A stretch of 64,000 nt of DNA from Syntrophomonadaceae bacterium (GTDB lineage Bacteria > Bacillota > PH28-bin88). Below are positions 15,748 through 22,785 of the stretch, piece after piece. A model generated the notes under the pieces. That model had not been told where the DNA came from and did not search any database. It saw only the letters and a list, made by a program, of their open reading frames with translations. Position 1 is the first letter of the stretch, and each line of letters starts with the position of its first letter. The stretch spans positions 62,001-126,000 of the forward strand of contig JAGXSE010000056.1 of NCBI GenBank assembly GCA_018333865.1. The letters run 5' to 3'. The position numbers were made by a program, and so were the translations under genes.

Positions 15748-17217
15748 TTAGCCTGTTAATCGGGCAAACAATAGTTTCAACGACCGCAACAATAGTGGTG
15801 AAAGAACAAATAGCAACGCAATTGTCAGGAATGTAGCAGAAATCGGACTCTCAATAAAGATGCGATAGTCTCCCGCTGAAAATATCATGGCCTGGCGCAA
15901 GTAGTTTTCCAACATTGGGCCAATCACTAAAGCAATAACAAGCGGGGCGATCGGAAAATCCAGTTTGCGCAAAATATAGCCTGCAATACCGGCGATTACC
16001 ACAATCCCCACATCCATGATGGAATTATTAACTGCATAGCTGCCTACAATACAAAGCAGCAAGACTAGTGGCATCAGGGTTTTGGCAGGGATGCGCAATA
16101 TGCTGACAAATAGTCCGACCATAGGTAAGTTTAGCAATAGCAGCAAAAAGTTGCCGATGTACATGCTGGCAATGACACCCCAGAAAATATCAGGGTGATC
16201 TCTAATTAAGAAAGGTCCTGGTGTAATGCCATGTATCAACAAGGCACCCAGCAAAAGGGCTGTGGGCGGAGCAAAGGGTATGCCGAGGGATAATAAGGGC
16301 ATGAAAGCCCCGACAGCAGCAGCATTGTTGGCCGCCTCAGGCCCGGCCAAACCTTCTGGCGCACCCTTGCCAAACTCGTCTTTACGCTTACTGATAGCCT
16401 TCTCGATCGTATAAGATAAAAAGCTTGCGATCACCGCTGCCGGGCCGGGTATCAGCCCCATAAAGAAACCTAAAAAGGAACCTCGCAAAACAGGTGCTGA
16501 TGCCCTCTTTAATTCCGTTTTGTTAGGAAACAGTTCCTTTAGCCTGACTTGGATGATATTTTTAAAAGTAGCCATTCTATCTTCAAGGGTTATTAATATT
16601 TCCGAAATTCCGAAAAGGCCTATTGCCACCGGAACAAAATCGATTCCCCCAAGCAAAGGGAGGACGCCAAAAGTAAACCGCGCGCCACCAGTAATTATAT
16701 CCATTCCTACTGTAGCCAGGATTAGACCTAAAAAAATCATAATCAGCGATTTTAACAGGCCTTGTTGGCTCAACCGTGAAAGCACTACTAACCCAAAAAA
16801 GGTTACCGCAAAATAATCAGCGGGGCTAAACCTTGCTACCCAGTGGGAAATTTGCGGTGCAACAAAAGTAAGCAGGATGAGTGCTATTGTCCCTGCTATA
16901 AAAGAACCGCCGGCGGCTAAAAACAGGGCCGCCCCAGCCCGGCCTTTTTTAGCCATCTGATAACCATCTAAACAGGTGACAACACTGCTGGCTTCCCCCG
17001 GTACGTTAACTAAAATTGAGGTGGTAGAACCTCCGTACATGGAACCATAATATATTCCGGCAAACATGATCAGGGCTGAAACCGGTGGCAGGTCAAAGGT
17101 TAACGAAAGAAGTATGGCCATGGCCCCAATCGGTCCAATGCCGGGCAATACTCCGACCAAGGTGCCCAGAAATACCCCCATCAACCCGAAAAGAAGATTC
17201 ATCGGTGTTAGCGCCAC
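15748..17217 (-). CDS. tctA: Tripartite tricarboxylate transporter, large membrane subunit TctA (second copy)
   Basis: A 489-residue TctA with GVLPGIGPIGAMAILLSL, the glycine-rich YGSMYGGSTTSILVNVPGE motif, GLIPGPAAVIASFLSYT and LSLGIPFAPPTALLLGALL. The annotated GTG start (17217) is probably too short: family members start with an L-L-x-GFSVALTP segment, and in-frame codons for LLYGFS lie directly upstream (17218-17244). The only candidate initiators there are ATA 17244 or CTG codons. It follows its tctB by 66 nt. Confidence 0.92.
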   Translation of the reverse strand: MALTPMNLLFGLMGVFLGTLVGVLPGIGPIGAMAILLSLTFDLPPVSALIMFAGIYYGSMYGGSTTSILVNVPGEASSVVTCLDGYQMAKKGRAGAALFLAAGGSFIAGTIALILLTFVAPQISHWVARFSPADYFAVTFFGLVVLSRLSQQGLLKSLIMIFLGLILATVGMDIITGGARFTFGVLPLLGGIDFVPVAIGLFGISEILITLEDRMATFKNIIQVRLKELFPNKTELKRASAPVLRGSFLGFFMGLIPGPAAVIASFLSYTIEKAISKRKDEFGKGAPEGLAGPEAANNAAAVGAFMPLLSLGIPFAPPTALLLGALLIHGITPGPFLIRDHPDIFWGVIASMYIGNFLLLLLNLPMVGLFVSILRIPAKTLMPLVLLLCIVGSYAVNNSIMDVGIVVIAGIAGYILRKLDFPIAPLVIALVIGPMLENYLRQAMIFSAGDYRIFIESPISATFLTIALLFVLSPLLLRSLKLLFARLTG

Positions 17218-17283
17218 AGAAAAACCATACAGCAGCCCCTCTATTTTACTTCACCCTTTCCAGGCAAGGTTTCCTTCTAAGGC

Positions 17284-17775
17284 TTACCACAGAACACCCT
17301 GCGGCAAGAAAACCCCCAGCCTTGCAAAAAATTCCCATGCAACAAAAGTTATAAATACAGATAGACCGACGGATACTAATTGATTTTCATGGCCCATCAC
17401 TCGCAAACTGACGTATAAAAATGGTATCGTACTGATTAAAAAGCCAGCATAGTTTAAAGCTACAGGATAGATTAGCAGTATTGCAATAAACCCCATTAAT
17501 GCCTGTCGTGTTTTTATCTCTTCCCTGGTTTTAGTTTTGAAGTTTTCGAGAATAGGCGGGGCAGATTTTTTCCTTATACTAGGGGAAAGCAATTCCCCTA
17601 GTATAAGGAGCAGGCAAAGACCAATAAGTACCGTCCCAAAAAGCATTGGCGCAAAACCTATGCCAGGCCGCATCAGCGAACCGAGTGGCAATTTCCATGC
17701 TTCGTACAGGTAAATTAAGGCAATAAGTACAATCCCAGCTGCACCTAAGACGTTATTGGTCATGTATTTAACCAT
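17284..17775 (-). CDS. tctB: Tripartite tricarboxylate transporter, small membrane subunit TctB (second copy)
   Basis: 163 residues with four hydrophobic helices (NVLGAAGIVLIALIYLYEA, FGTVLIGLCLLLILGELL and two near the C-terminus), separated by a charged loop (KTKTREEIKTR). Its position between tctC and tctA identifies it as the small TctB subunit. It starts 18 nt after the tctC stop, so the two are cotranscribed. Confidence 0.87.
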   Translation of the reverse strand: MVKYMTNNVLGAAGIVLIALIYLYEAWKLPLGSLMRPGIGFAPMLFGTVLIGLCLLLILGELLSPSIRKKSAPPILENFKTKTREEIKTRQALMGFIAILLIYPVALNYAGFLISTIPFLYVSLRVMGHENQLVSVGLSVFITFVAWEFFARLGVFLPQGVLW

Positions 17776-17793
17776 CTAGTTTCACCCTTTTCC

Positions 17794-19077
17794 TTACAAT
17801 GCCCCTCTAGCGCGCATTTCTTCAATTAGTGGCCTATTAATCTGTTGTTCTCTGATAATTCTTTCCCGCCATGCCTTTGCATCCATGTACATTACTTGAC
17901 CGCCTGTTTGGGCGACTATTCTTCTCACTTCTTCATTCTCAAGGGCCTTTTTTAAGGCGTCGTGCAGAATCTGTACCCGGCTGGCTGGAGTATTCTTTGG
18001 TACAGCTATGCCGCCCCATACGGTAGCGTTAATATCAAGTCCCTGTTCTCTCAATGTTGGCACATCAGGATATGCTGGGAACCTTCTATCATCCAGAGTG
18101 GCAATAACACGGAACCTTCCCTCCCTGATCGCTCCTTCCACTACGGCAGGAGGGAAAAGTCCGAAATCCAAATGGCCGCCTTGCATTGCCAAAGCGACAT
18201 CAGCCATGCTCCTATATCCTGGAATTATGGTATAATCTATCCCGCCTGCCTTGGCTAATTGCAGCAAGGCCAAGTGCGGAATCCCTCCAACATGGTTGAT
18301 TCCCGTCCTCAGCTGCTTAGAACGTGACCACGCGTGAAACTCTTGCAGGTTCTTAACAGGGGCATCCCTAGGCACAACCAGCAAATGCCCTTGAGATATT
18401 GCCATAGATATTAATTCCATTTGGGCTAAACTGTATGGCACCGCACTTAAGAAAGGCTGCGAAGTAATGGGGCCTACCATTAACATTGTCAAGGTATACC
18501 CATCTGCCCGCGCAGACATTCCTGCCGCAGTACCTACTACACCAGCTCCAGCAGCGTTATTTTCCACAACCGCCGGAACTTTCAACTCTTTTTCCATTTC
18601 TCTGGCTAAAAGCCGGGCGTAGGTGTCCCACACGCCACCAGCACCAACCGGCACTATCAGTTTCAATGCCTTGGTGGGGAAGGGGTCGATTGCTGGCTGT
18701 GGCGCCGGGGCCGGCGTAGGCGCAGGAACAGGAGCCGGAGCCACAACGACTGGCCGCGGTGCCGGCGCTGGGGCTGCTGGTGCAGGGGCTGGAGCCGGCG
18801 TTGGCGCAGGCGCTGGGGCTGGTGCTGGTGCCGGCGTAGGAGCAGGAGACGGCGCAGGAGCAGGAACCGGTGTAGGCGCAGGTGCTGGAGCAGGTGCTGG
18901 GGCCGGCGCGGGCGCAGGTGCCGGTGTAGGTGCTGGGGCGGGCGCAGGTGCTGGTGCCGGAGCTGGCGGCTGGGCTGCTTGCTTCGGAGCACAGCCTATC
19001 AGTGAAAAACTCAAGGCAAACATGATTAACAATAAAACTACTAGTCCGGTAAGTTTCCTTAACCTTTTCATCTTCAT
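17794..19077 (-). CDS. tctC: Tripartite tricarboxylate transporter binding lipoprotein TctC with a long Ala-Pro linker
   Basis: 427 residues, about 100 more than a normal TctC. A signal peptide with lipobox SLIGC is followed by an Ala/Pro-rich tether of about 90 residues, then a standard TctC domain (FPTKALKLIVPVGAGG, VENNAAGAGVVGTAAG, GGIAVPKNTP). The tether would project the binding domain away from the membrane through the cell wall. This is the first gene of the long minus-strand block; a dyad at 19120-19160 lies just upstream and may control the whole block. Confidence 0.9.
   Translation of the reverse strand: MKMKRLRKLTGLVVLLLIMFALSFSLIGCAPKQAAQPPAPAPAPAPAPAPTPAPAPAPAPAPAPAPAPTPVPAPAPSPAPTPAPAPAPAPAPTPAPAPAPAAPAPAPRPVVVAPAPVPAPTPAPAPQPAIDPFPTKALKLIVPVGAGGVWDTYARLLAREMEKELKVPAVVENNAAGAGVVGTAAGMSARADGYTLTMLMVGPITSQPFLSAVPYSLAQMELISMAISQGHLLVVPRDAPVKNLQEFHAWSRSKQLRTGINHVGGIPHLALLQLAKAGGIDYTIIPGYRSMADVALAMQGGHLDFGLFPPAVVEGAIREGRFRVIATLDDRRFPAYPDVPTLREQGLDINATVWGGIAVPKNTPASRVQILHDALKKALENEEVRRIVAQTGGQVMYMDAKAWRERIIREQQINRPLIEEMRARGAL
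18690..18970 (-). repeat. Low-complexity (Ala-Pro)n coding repeat
   Basis: In-frame alternation of Pro and Ala codons (GCx CCx) with occasional Thr, Val or Ser, covering roughly residues 37-128 of the second TctC. It is imperfect at the nucleotide level because synonymous codons vary, arguing for selection on the peptide and not recent slippage alone. Confidence 0.85.
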
Positions 19078-19119
19078 TCCTCCCCGAATATTCTGGTTGA
19101 TAAAAGTTTAATATAATGC

Positions 19120-19160
19120 AATTATTTTTTATGTAGTCCTAGCTACAATGCAAAATAATT
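19120..19160. promoter_or_regulatory. Nested dyad upstream of the TctC-led block
   Basis: AATTATTTT (19120-19128) pairs with AAAATAATT (19152-19160). Nested inside is TGTAG-tcctag-CTACA (19132-19147), which has the same TGTA-N8-TACA spacing as the 1159 and 1356 palindromes. It lies 43 nt upstream of the tctC start, in operator position. The 392-nt gap 19078-19469 holds this dyad, a hairpin (19176-19216) and a promoter for the plus-strand genes; no further ORF is supported. Confidence 0.45.
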
Positions 19161-19175
19161 TTGGGGCGCATATAA

Positions 19176-19216
19176 AGGCGGTTTATGCTAGCCATCATGG
19201 CAAGCATGAACCGCCT
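19176..19216. repeat. REP-like hairpin with a half copy at 13977-13990
   Basis: AGGCGGTTTATGCT pairs with AGCATGAACCGCCT (one G-T pair), with GCC/GGC extending the stem inside the 13-nt loop. The 14-mer AGCATGAACCGCCT occurs again exactly at 13977-13990, between the TIM-like and SDR genes. There is no T-tract, so it is more likely a dispersed repeat than a terminator. Confidence 0.5.
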
Positions 19217-19345
19217 GAAACTGATTTGCTACAAGAAGTCTTTCGCTCTTTTACCGCAAAACAGCTAATTGTGCAGAATATGCTGAAGTGGGCCTGCTAG
19301 CAAGGGTTAAAGATCATTGACCACTACTTTTTGCCCTTAGCGCCA

Positions 19346-19373
19346 TTGTACTTTTTAACATAATTGCTATAAT
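19346..19373 (+). promoter_or_regulatory. Sigma-A-type promoter candidate
   Basis: TTGTAC (19346-19351), a 16-nt spacer, then a perfect TATAAT (19368-19373), about 95 nt upstream of the transposase-derived gene. It should drive that gene and the overlapping FAD oxidoreductase gene. Confidence 0.5.
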
Positions 19374-19469
19374 TTTTACAGCAGACAGAAATTAGAAGCA
19401 TGGTGAAAGGACAGCATGAGAATTGCATAAGGACTCCTGGAAATTATAGGTTCTGCAGGAGGAATTGCC

Positions 19470-20534
19470 ATGAAGGGCAAGGGTTATAATGCTCCCAATA
19501 AATTTATGATTTTGAAACATGCTTCGCAGGATAATAATGTCTCTGAAACATGCAGGTTGTTTGGCATTTCGCGAACAACTTATTACAATTGGCGCACAGC
19601 TTATCAAAAAATGGGCATGGCCGGACTGGAAATTAATGAACCCCGTAAGCCTCAAATGCCGAATAAAGTGCCCAAAGCCTTGGAGCAAGAAATTTTAGCC
19701 TATGTTCAAAGACATCCTGCTGATGGGCCTCAAAGAATTTATTACGATCTTAAGGCTGAGGGGTTTCAGCTGGGTATATCAGGCATTTATAATGTTTTAA
19801 GGCGGCATAAGCTGTCTAAAAAAGCGCAACGTATAGAATATTCGCGCAGCAAAGAGCCCAGGAACCGGACAAATCAATTAAATAAAAAATTTGCTCCAGC
19901 TAACAAAGAGCTACGGGAGGCATATCCCGGCTATTTAGTGCTGCAACGGGTCTCTTTTATCGGTACTTTTACAAACATAGGCAAAATATACCAGTACACC
20001 ATTTTTGATGCTTACTCAAAATGGGGCTTCGCCAAGCTGTTTAATCATAAGGAAGATCTTGATGTTTGGCGCTTTTTTGAGCTTAAGCTGGTTTACTTTC
20101 TGAAAATCTTAAACTTAAGCGTTGAGAATCTCATAACTGAAAAAACGCCGGAATTCATGCCTTATATACTGAAGAACAACCAGCATGAAAATATCACTAA
20201 AAAATATGCAATTAATCATATCTTTATGGCGAGAGAAAAGAATAACATGTGGGCCGGAATAAATGACTTTAATAATTTTTTAGGAAAAGAATTTTATGAT
20301 AAAATCACATCCCAAAAGGACATGGACTCCTTTGCTAAAGTGGAACGTTCACTGCAACAATTTTTATTGCACTATAATTCTAGCTGGGTGATATCCAGCG
20401 GTTTCCATAAGGGAAAAGTGCCGAACGAAGTTATATTAAAAAAGGCTGCGCAAAATCACGCCGATCTTGATGCCCTTCCCTTGTGGCTTTTAATCCAGCT
20501 TAATATTAAGGAACGAGGCCAGACTCATGTCTAA
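19470..20534 (+). CDS. Transposase-derived protein (HTH plus degenerate integrase core)
   Basis: 354 residues. An HTH in SETCRLFGISRTTYYNWR and a second one (PADGPQRIYYDLKAEGF, ISGIYNVLRRHKLSKK) are as in IS481/IS3-type transposases. An integrase-like region follows. Only the first DDE acid is normal (TIFDAYSKWGFAKL); the usual DNGxEF reads TEKTPEF, and the third acidic position is Asp in GINDFNNFLGKEF. No terminal inverted repeats were seen. Strong AGGAGGAATTGCC-ATG start. The last 8 nt overlap the next gene, so it is coexpressed with an oxidoreductase. A domesticated DNA-binding regulator is likelier than an active transposase (inference). Confidence 0.7.
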   Translation: MKGKGYNAPNKFMILKHASQDNNVSETCRLFGISRTTYYNWRTAYQKMGMAGLEINEPRKPQMPNKVPKALEQEILAYVQRHPADGPQRIYYDLKAEGFQLGISGIYNVLRRHKLSKKAQRIEYSRSKEPRNRTNQLNKKFAPANKELREAYPGYLVLQRVSFIGTFTNIGKIYQYTIFDAYSKWGFAKLFNHKEDLDVWRFFELKLVYFLKILNLSVENLITEKTPEFMPYILKNNQHENITKKYAINHIFMAREKNNMWAGINDFNNFLGKEFYDKITSQKDMDSFAKVERSLQQFLLHYNSSWVISSGFHKGKVPNEVILKKAAQNHADLDALPLWLLIQLNIKERGQTHV

Positions 20535-21780
20535 GGACAATTGCAAGGTTGCCGTAATCGGCGGAGGTATTGCCGGACTAATAATAGCGGATGGTTTGCA
20601 AAAAAAGGGCTATAAAAATATTACCCTTTTCGAAAAAGATGATCGTTTGGGCGGCAAACTGCTGACGATCTTTTATAAGGGCAAAGCCTACGAACTAGGG
20701 GCTTTATTTGCTCTGCCCTCCCATTTACAGCTAAGAGCCTTGCTGAAAGCTAATAAGATAAAATGTGACGGACCAAAAATGGCCCGGGTCAACTTTGACG
20801 CCTTGGGCAACAGGATCATACAGATTCCCAAAGAAGATCTGGCAGATTTTGCTGCAGAGATAAAAAGGCTGCCGGAGGCTTTGGCTGATTATAAATCACT
20901 GGAAAACGTTGATATTGCCGGAACTGAGGCCCAACTGCTGCTACCATTTGCTAAATGGTGTGACATCAAAGGTTTTAAAGCTTTAAAAAAGGTTTATGCC
21001 CATTATTTTACCAGCTTCGGCCTGGGTTATCTCGAAGAAATGCCAGCCTTATATGTCCTGAGGGTAATAAATTTAGATAATCTGCTGTCTTTTCTGAGTT
21101 TTCCCGAGTTCATCACCTTGAAGAGGGGCTTTTCCGCATTGATTGAAGCATTAAGTCAGGAAATCAGGGATATCAGGCTGAGCCAAATGGTAAGAAAAAT
21201 AGCTGGCGCTAAGAATGAAAAGGTATGCATTTATACGGATTTTGAAGCCCTCTTGTTTGATCGGCTAATCATTACCGCCCCTTTAGATCAGTTTGCCGGT
21301 TTCTATGATACAGATTCAGAAATGCAGCAATTTTTAAGATCCATTAAATATCAGTGCTTTAACGTCTATGCATTCCTGGCTGAAAAAATTCCCTCTGCCT
21401 GTGGGTGTGTGCCAGAGAATTTGTCTGCTGCCAAAAGAGGCCATCTAGTGATCTGGAACTCCCGCTGGGGTTTTTCAGGCGAGGAAGAGCTGGTTATGGT
21501 TTACGCATATCACAATCCGGAAAATTCTGCGGCTGCAGCCTTGAATATTATTGAAGAAGATTTAAGGAAGCTCGGATTCAAGAAAGCAAGGCTTTACCAA
21601 TTTAAAGGATGGCAACATGCTCCTTATGTTGAAACGGTTACGCTGCAACGTGGTTTCTATGAGAAAATAACAGCCATGCAAGGCAAAAACCAGGTTTATT
21701 TAGCCGGAGAAATCATGAGCACAATCTCAATGGATAACTGTATCCGCTATGGAAACTATTTAATAAATAAATACTTTTAA
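20527..21780 (+). CDS. FAD-dependent amine oxidase/protoporphyrinogen oxidase-like protein
   Basis: 417 residues with an N-terminal FAD motif VAVIGGGIAGLIIADGL followed by ITLFEKDDRLGGKL, and a C-terminal YLAGEIMSTISMDNCIRYGNYL segment that closes the FAD site, as in flavin amine oxidases, phytoene-desaturase-like and HemG/HemY-like proteins. The substrate is unknown. It overlaps the transposase-derived gene by 8 nt and ends before a terminator at 21943. Confidence 0.75.
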   Translation: MSKDNCKVAVIGGGIAGLIIADGLQKKGYKNITLFEKDDRLGGKLLTIFYKGKAYELGALFALPSHLQLRALLKANKIKCDGPKMARVNFDALGNRIIQIPKEDLADFAAEIKRLPEALADYKSLENVDIAGTEAQLLLPFAKWCDIKGFKALKKVYAHYFTSFGLGYLEEMPALYVLRVINLDNLLSFLSFPEFITLKRGFSALIEALSQEIRDIRLSQMVRKIAGAKNEKVCIYTDFEALLFDRLIITAPLDQFAGFYDTDSEMQQFLRSIKYQCFNVYAFLAEKIPSACGCVPENLSAAKRGHLVIWNSRWGFSGEEELVMVYAYHNPENSAAAALNIIEEDLRKLGFKKARLYQFKGWQHAPYVETVTLQRGFYEKITAMQGKNQVYLAGEIMSTISMDNCIRYGNYLINKYF

Positions 21781-21942
21781 AACATACAGGTTATCTGAAC
21801 GCCTCTGGCAGCATTAAAGCAACTTTTTTACTTTCGGGTATAGTTGACACCGGCAAGGGCATCCGCCTATGTAAGAGCTTTTTGTCCTTGCTTAAAATAA
21901 TATACAATGTGTAAAGCAAACATGAAAGCGAATGACCTTAAA

Positions 21943-21966
21943 GCCTTGTTAGAGCAAGGTTTTTTC
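21943..21966 (+). terminator. Rho-independent terminator
   Basis: CCTTG-ttagag-CAAGG followed by TTTTTT, downstream of the FAD oxidoreductase gene and just before the hypB promoter. Of the roughly 300-nt gap 21781-22080, the part before this hairpin holds nothing else recognisable. Confidence 0.65.
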
Positions 21967-21970
21967 AATT

Positions 21971-21999
21971 TTGACAACTATTTAATTACTAAATATAGT
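21971..21999 (+). promoter_or_regulatory. Near-consensus sigma-A promoter for hypB operon
   Basis: TTGACA (21971-21976), exactly 17 nt, then TATAGT (21994-21999), immediately after the terminator and about 80 nt upstream of the hypB start. Confidence 0.75.
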
Positions 22000-22080
22000 T
22001 AATTAAAAATACTAATTGCCCTTAACTTGGCAAGCAATACCGACATAAAGCAATATATCAGGCAACAGGAGGGATCTGGT

Positions 22081-22752
22081 TTGGTCAACTTTAAAATTCT
22101 GGAAGTAAAGGAAAGTGTTTTTGCGAACAACTACCACCAGGCGGATTTGTTGAGGAAGGAATTAAAGGCCGAAAAAACCTTCTTGCTGAATCTGATGTCC
22201 TCGCCGGGCTCCGGCAAAACAGCTACTATCTTAAAAACTATCGAAGCACTCAGGGGAGAAATGAAAATCGGCGTGATGGAGGCTGATATTGACGCCGATA
22301 TCGACGCTCAAGCGGTGGCTCAAACGGGCACCAAGGTAATTCAGCTTCATACAGGCGGAATGTGTCATCTTGACGCCGGGATGACAAGAGAAGGCCTTTT
22401 AGGGCTGGGAACAAAAGAGCTTGATCTTGTTATTTTAGAAAATGTGGGCAACTTGGTATGCCCGGCGGAATTTGATACTGGCGCAGTTAAAAACGCAATG
22501 ATTTTAAGCATACCGGAAGGTGATGACAAACCCCTCAAATATCCTTTGATGTTTAGCGCTGTCGATGTTTTGCTGATTAATAAAATTGATGCAGTTGATT
22601 ATTTCTCTTTTGATTTGCCGGCAGTAAAAGAGCGAGTCTTTAAACTTAACCCTAAGGCTATAATTATCCCAATATCTGCCAAAACGGGCGAGGGAATAGT
22701 CCAATGGGCTGACTGGCTTAAAAACGAAGCTTGGAAATGGATCGAAGCCTGA
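22081..22752 (+). CDS. hypB: HypB-like nickel-insertion GTPase
   Basis: About 223 residues. G1 P-loop SSPGSGKTATI, EADIDADIDAQ, the metal-site segment GGMCHLDAGM, NVGNLVCPAEFD and NKIDAVDYF (G4 NKxD), then ISAKTGEG. HypB hydrolyses GTP while passing nickel with HypA to [NiFe]-hydrogenase or other nickel enzymes. There is no N-terminal His-rich stretch. Start TTG 22081 is chosen because AGGAGGG ends 7 nt upstream; the longer frame from 22027 has no site. It begins a four-gene set ending with hypA, with no hydrogenase gene in view. Confidence 0.9.
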   Translation: MVNFKILEVKESVFANNYHQADLLRKELKAEKTFLLNLMSSPGSGKTATILKTIEALRGEMKIGVMEADIDADIDAQAVAQTGTKVIQLHTGGMCHLDAGMTREGLLGLGTKELDLVILENVGNLVCPAEFDTGAVKNAMILSIPEGDDKPLKYPLMFSAVDVLLINKIDAVDYFSFDLPAVKERVFKLNPKAIIIPISAKTGEGIVQWADWLKNEAWKWIEA

Positions 22753-22785
22753 ATATAAATTTGGATAGAGAAAGGGGTTGTCCAG

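Noticed and set aside
2320-19077. A sulfoquinovose Entner-Doudoroff operon
   Set aside because: SDR, lactonase and aldolase-like genes fit loosely, but no dehydratase of the EDD type, no sulfoquinovosidase and no sulfolactaldehyde dehydrogenase are present. Kept only as a possible substrate class.
18623-19111. Long Gly/Ala-rich open frame on the plus strand
   Set aside because: It is the antisense image of the Ala-Pro repeat in the tctC lipoprotein; no ribosome site and composition fully explained by the repeat.
19470-20534. Active insertion sequence
   Set aside because: DDE acids altered, no terminal inverted repeats or target duplication seen, and overlap with a downstream gene.
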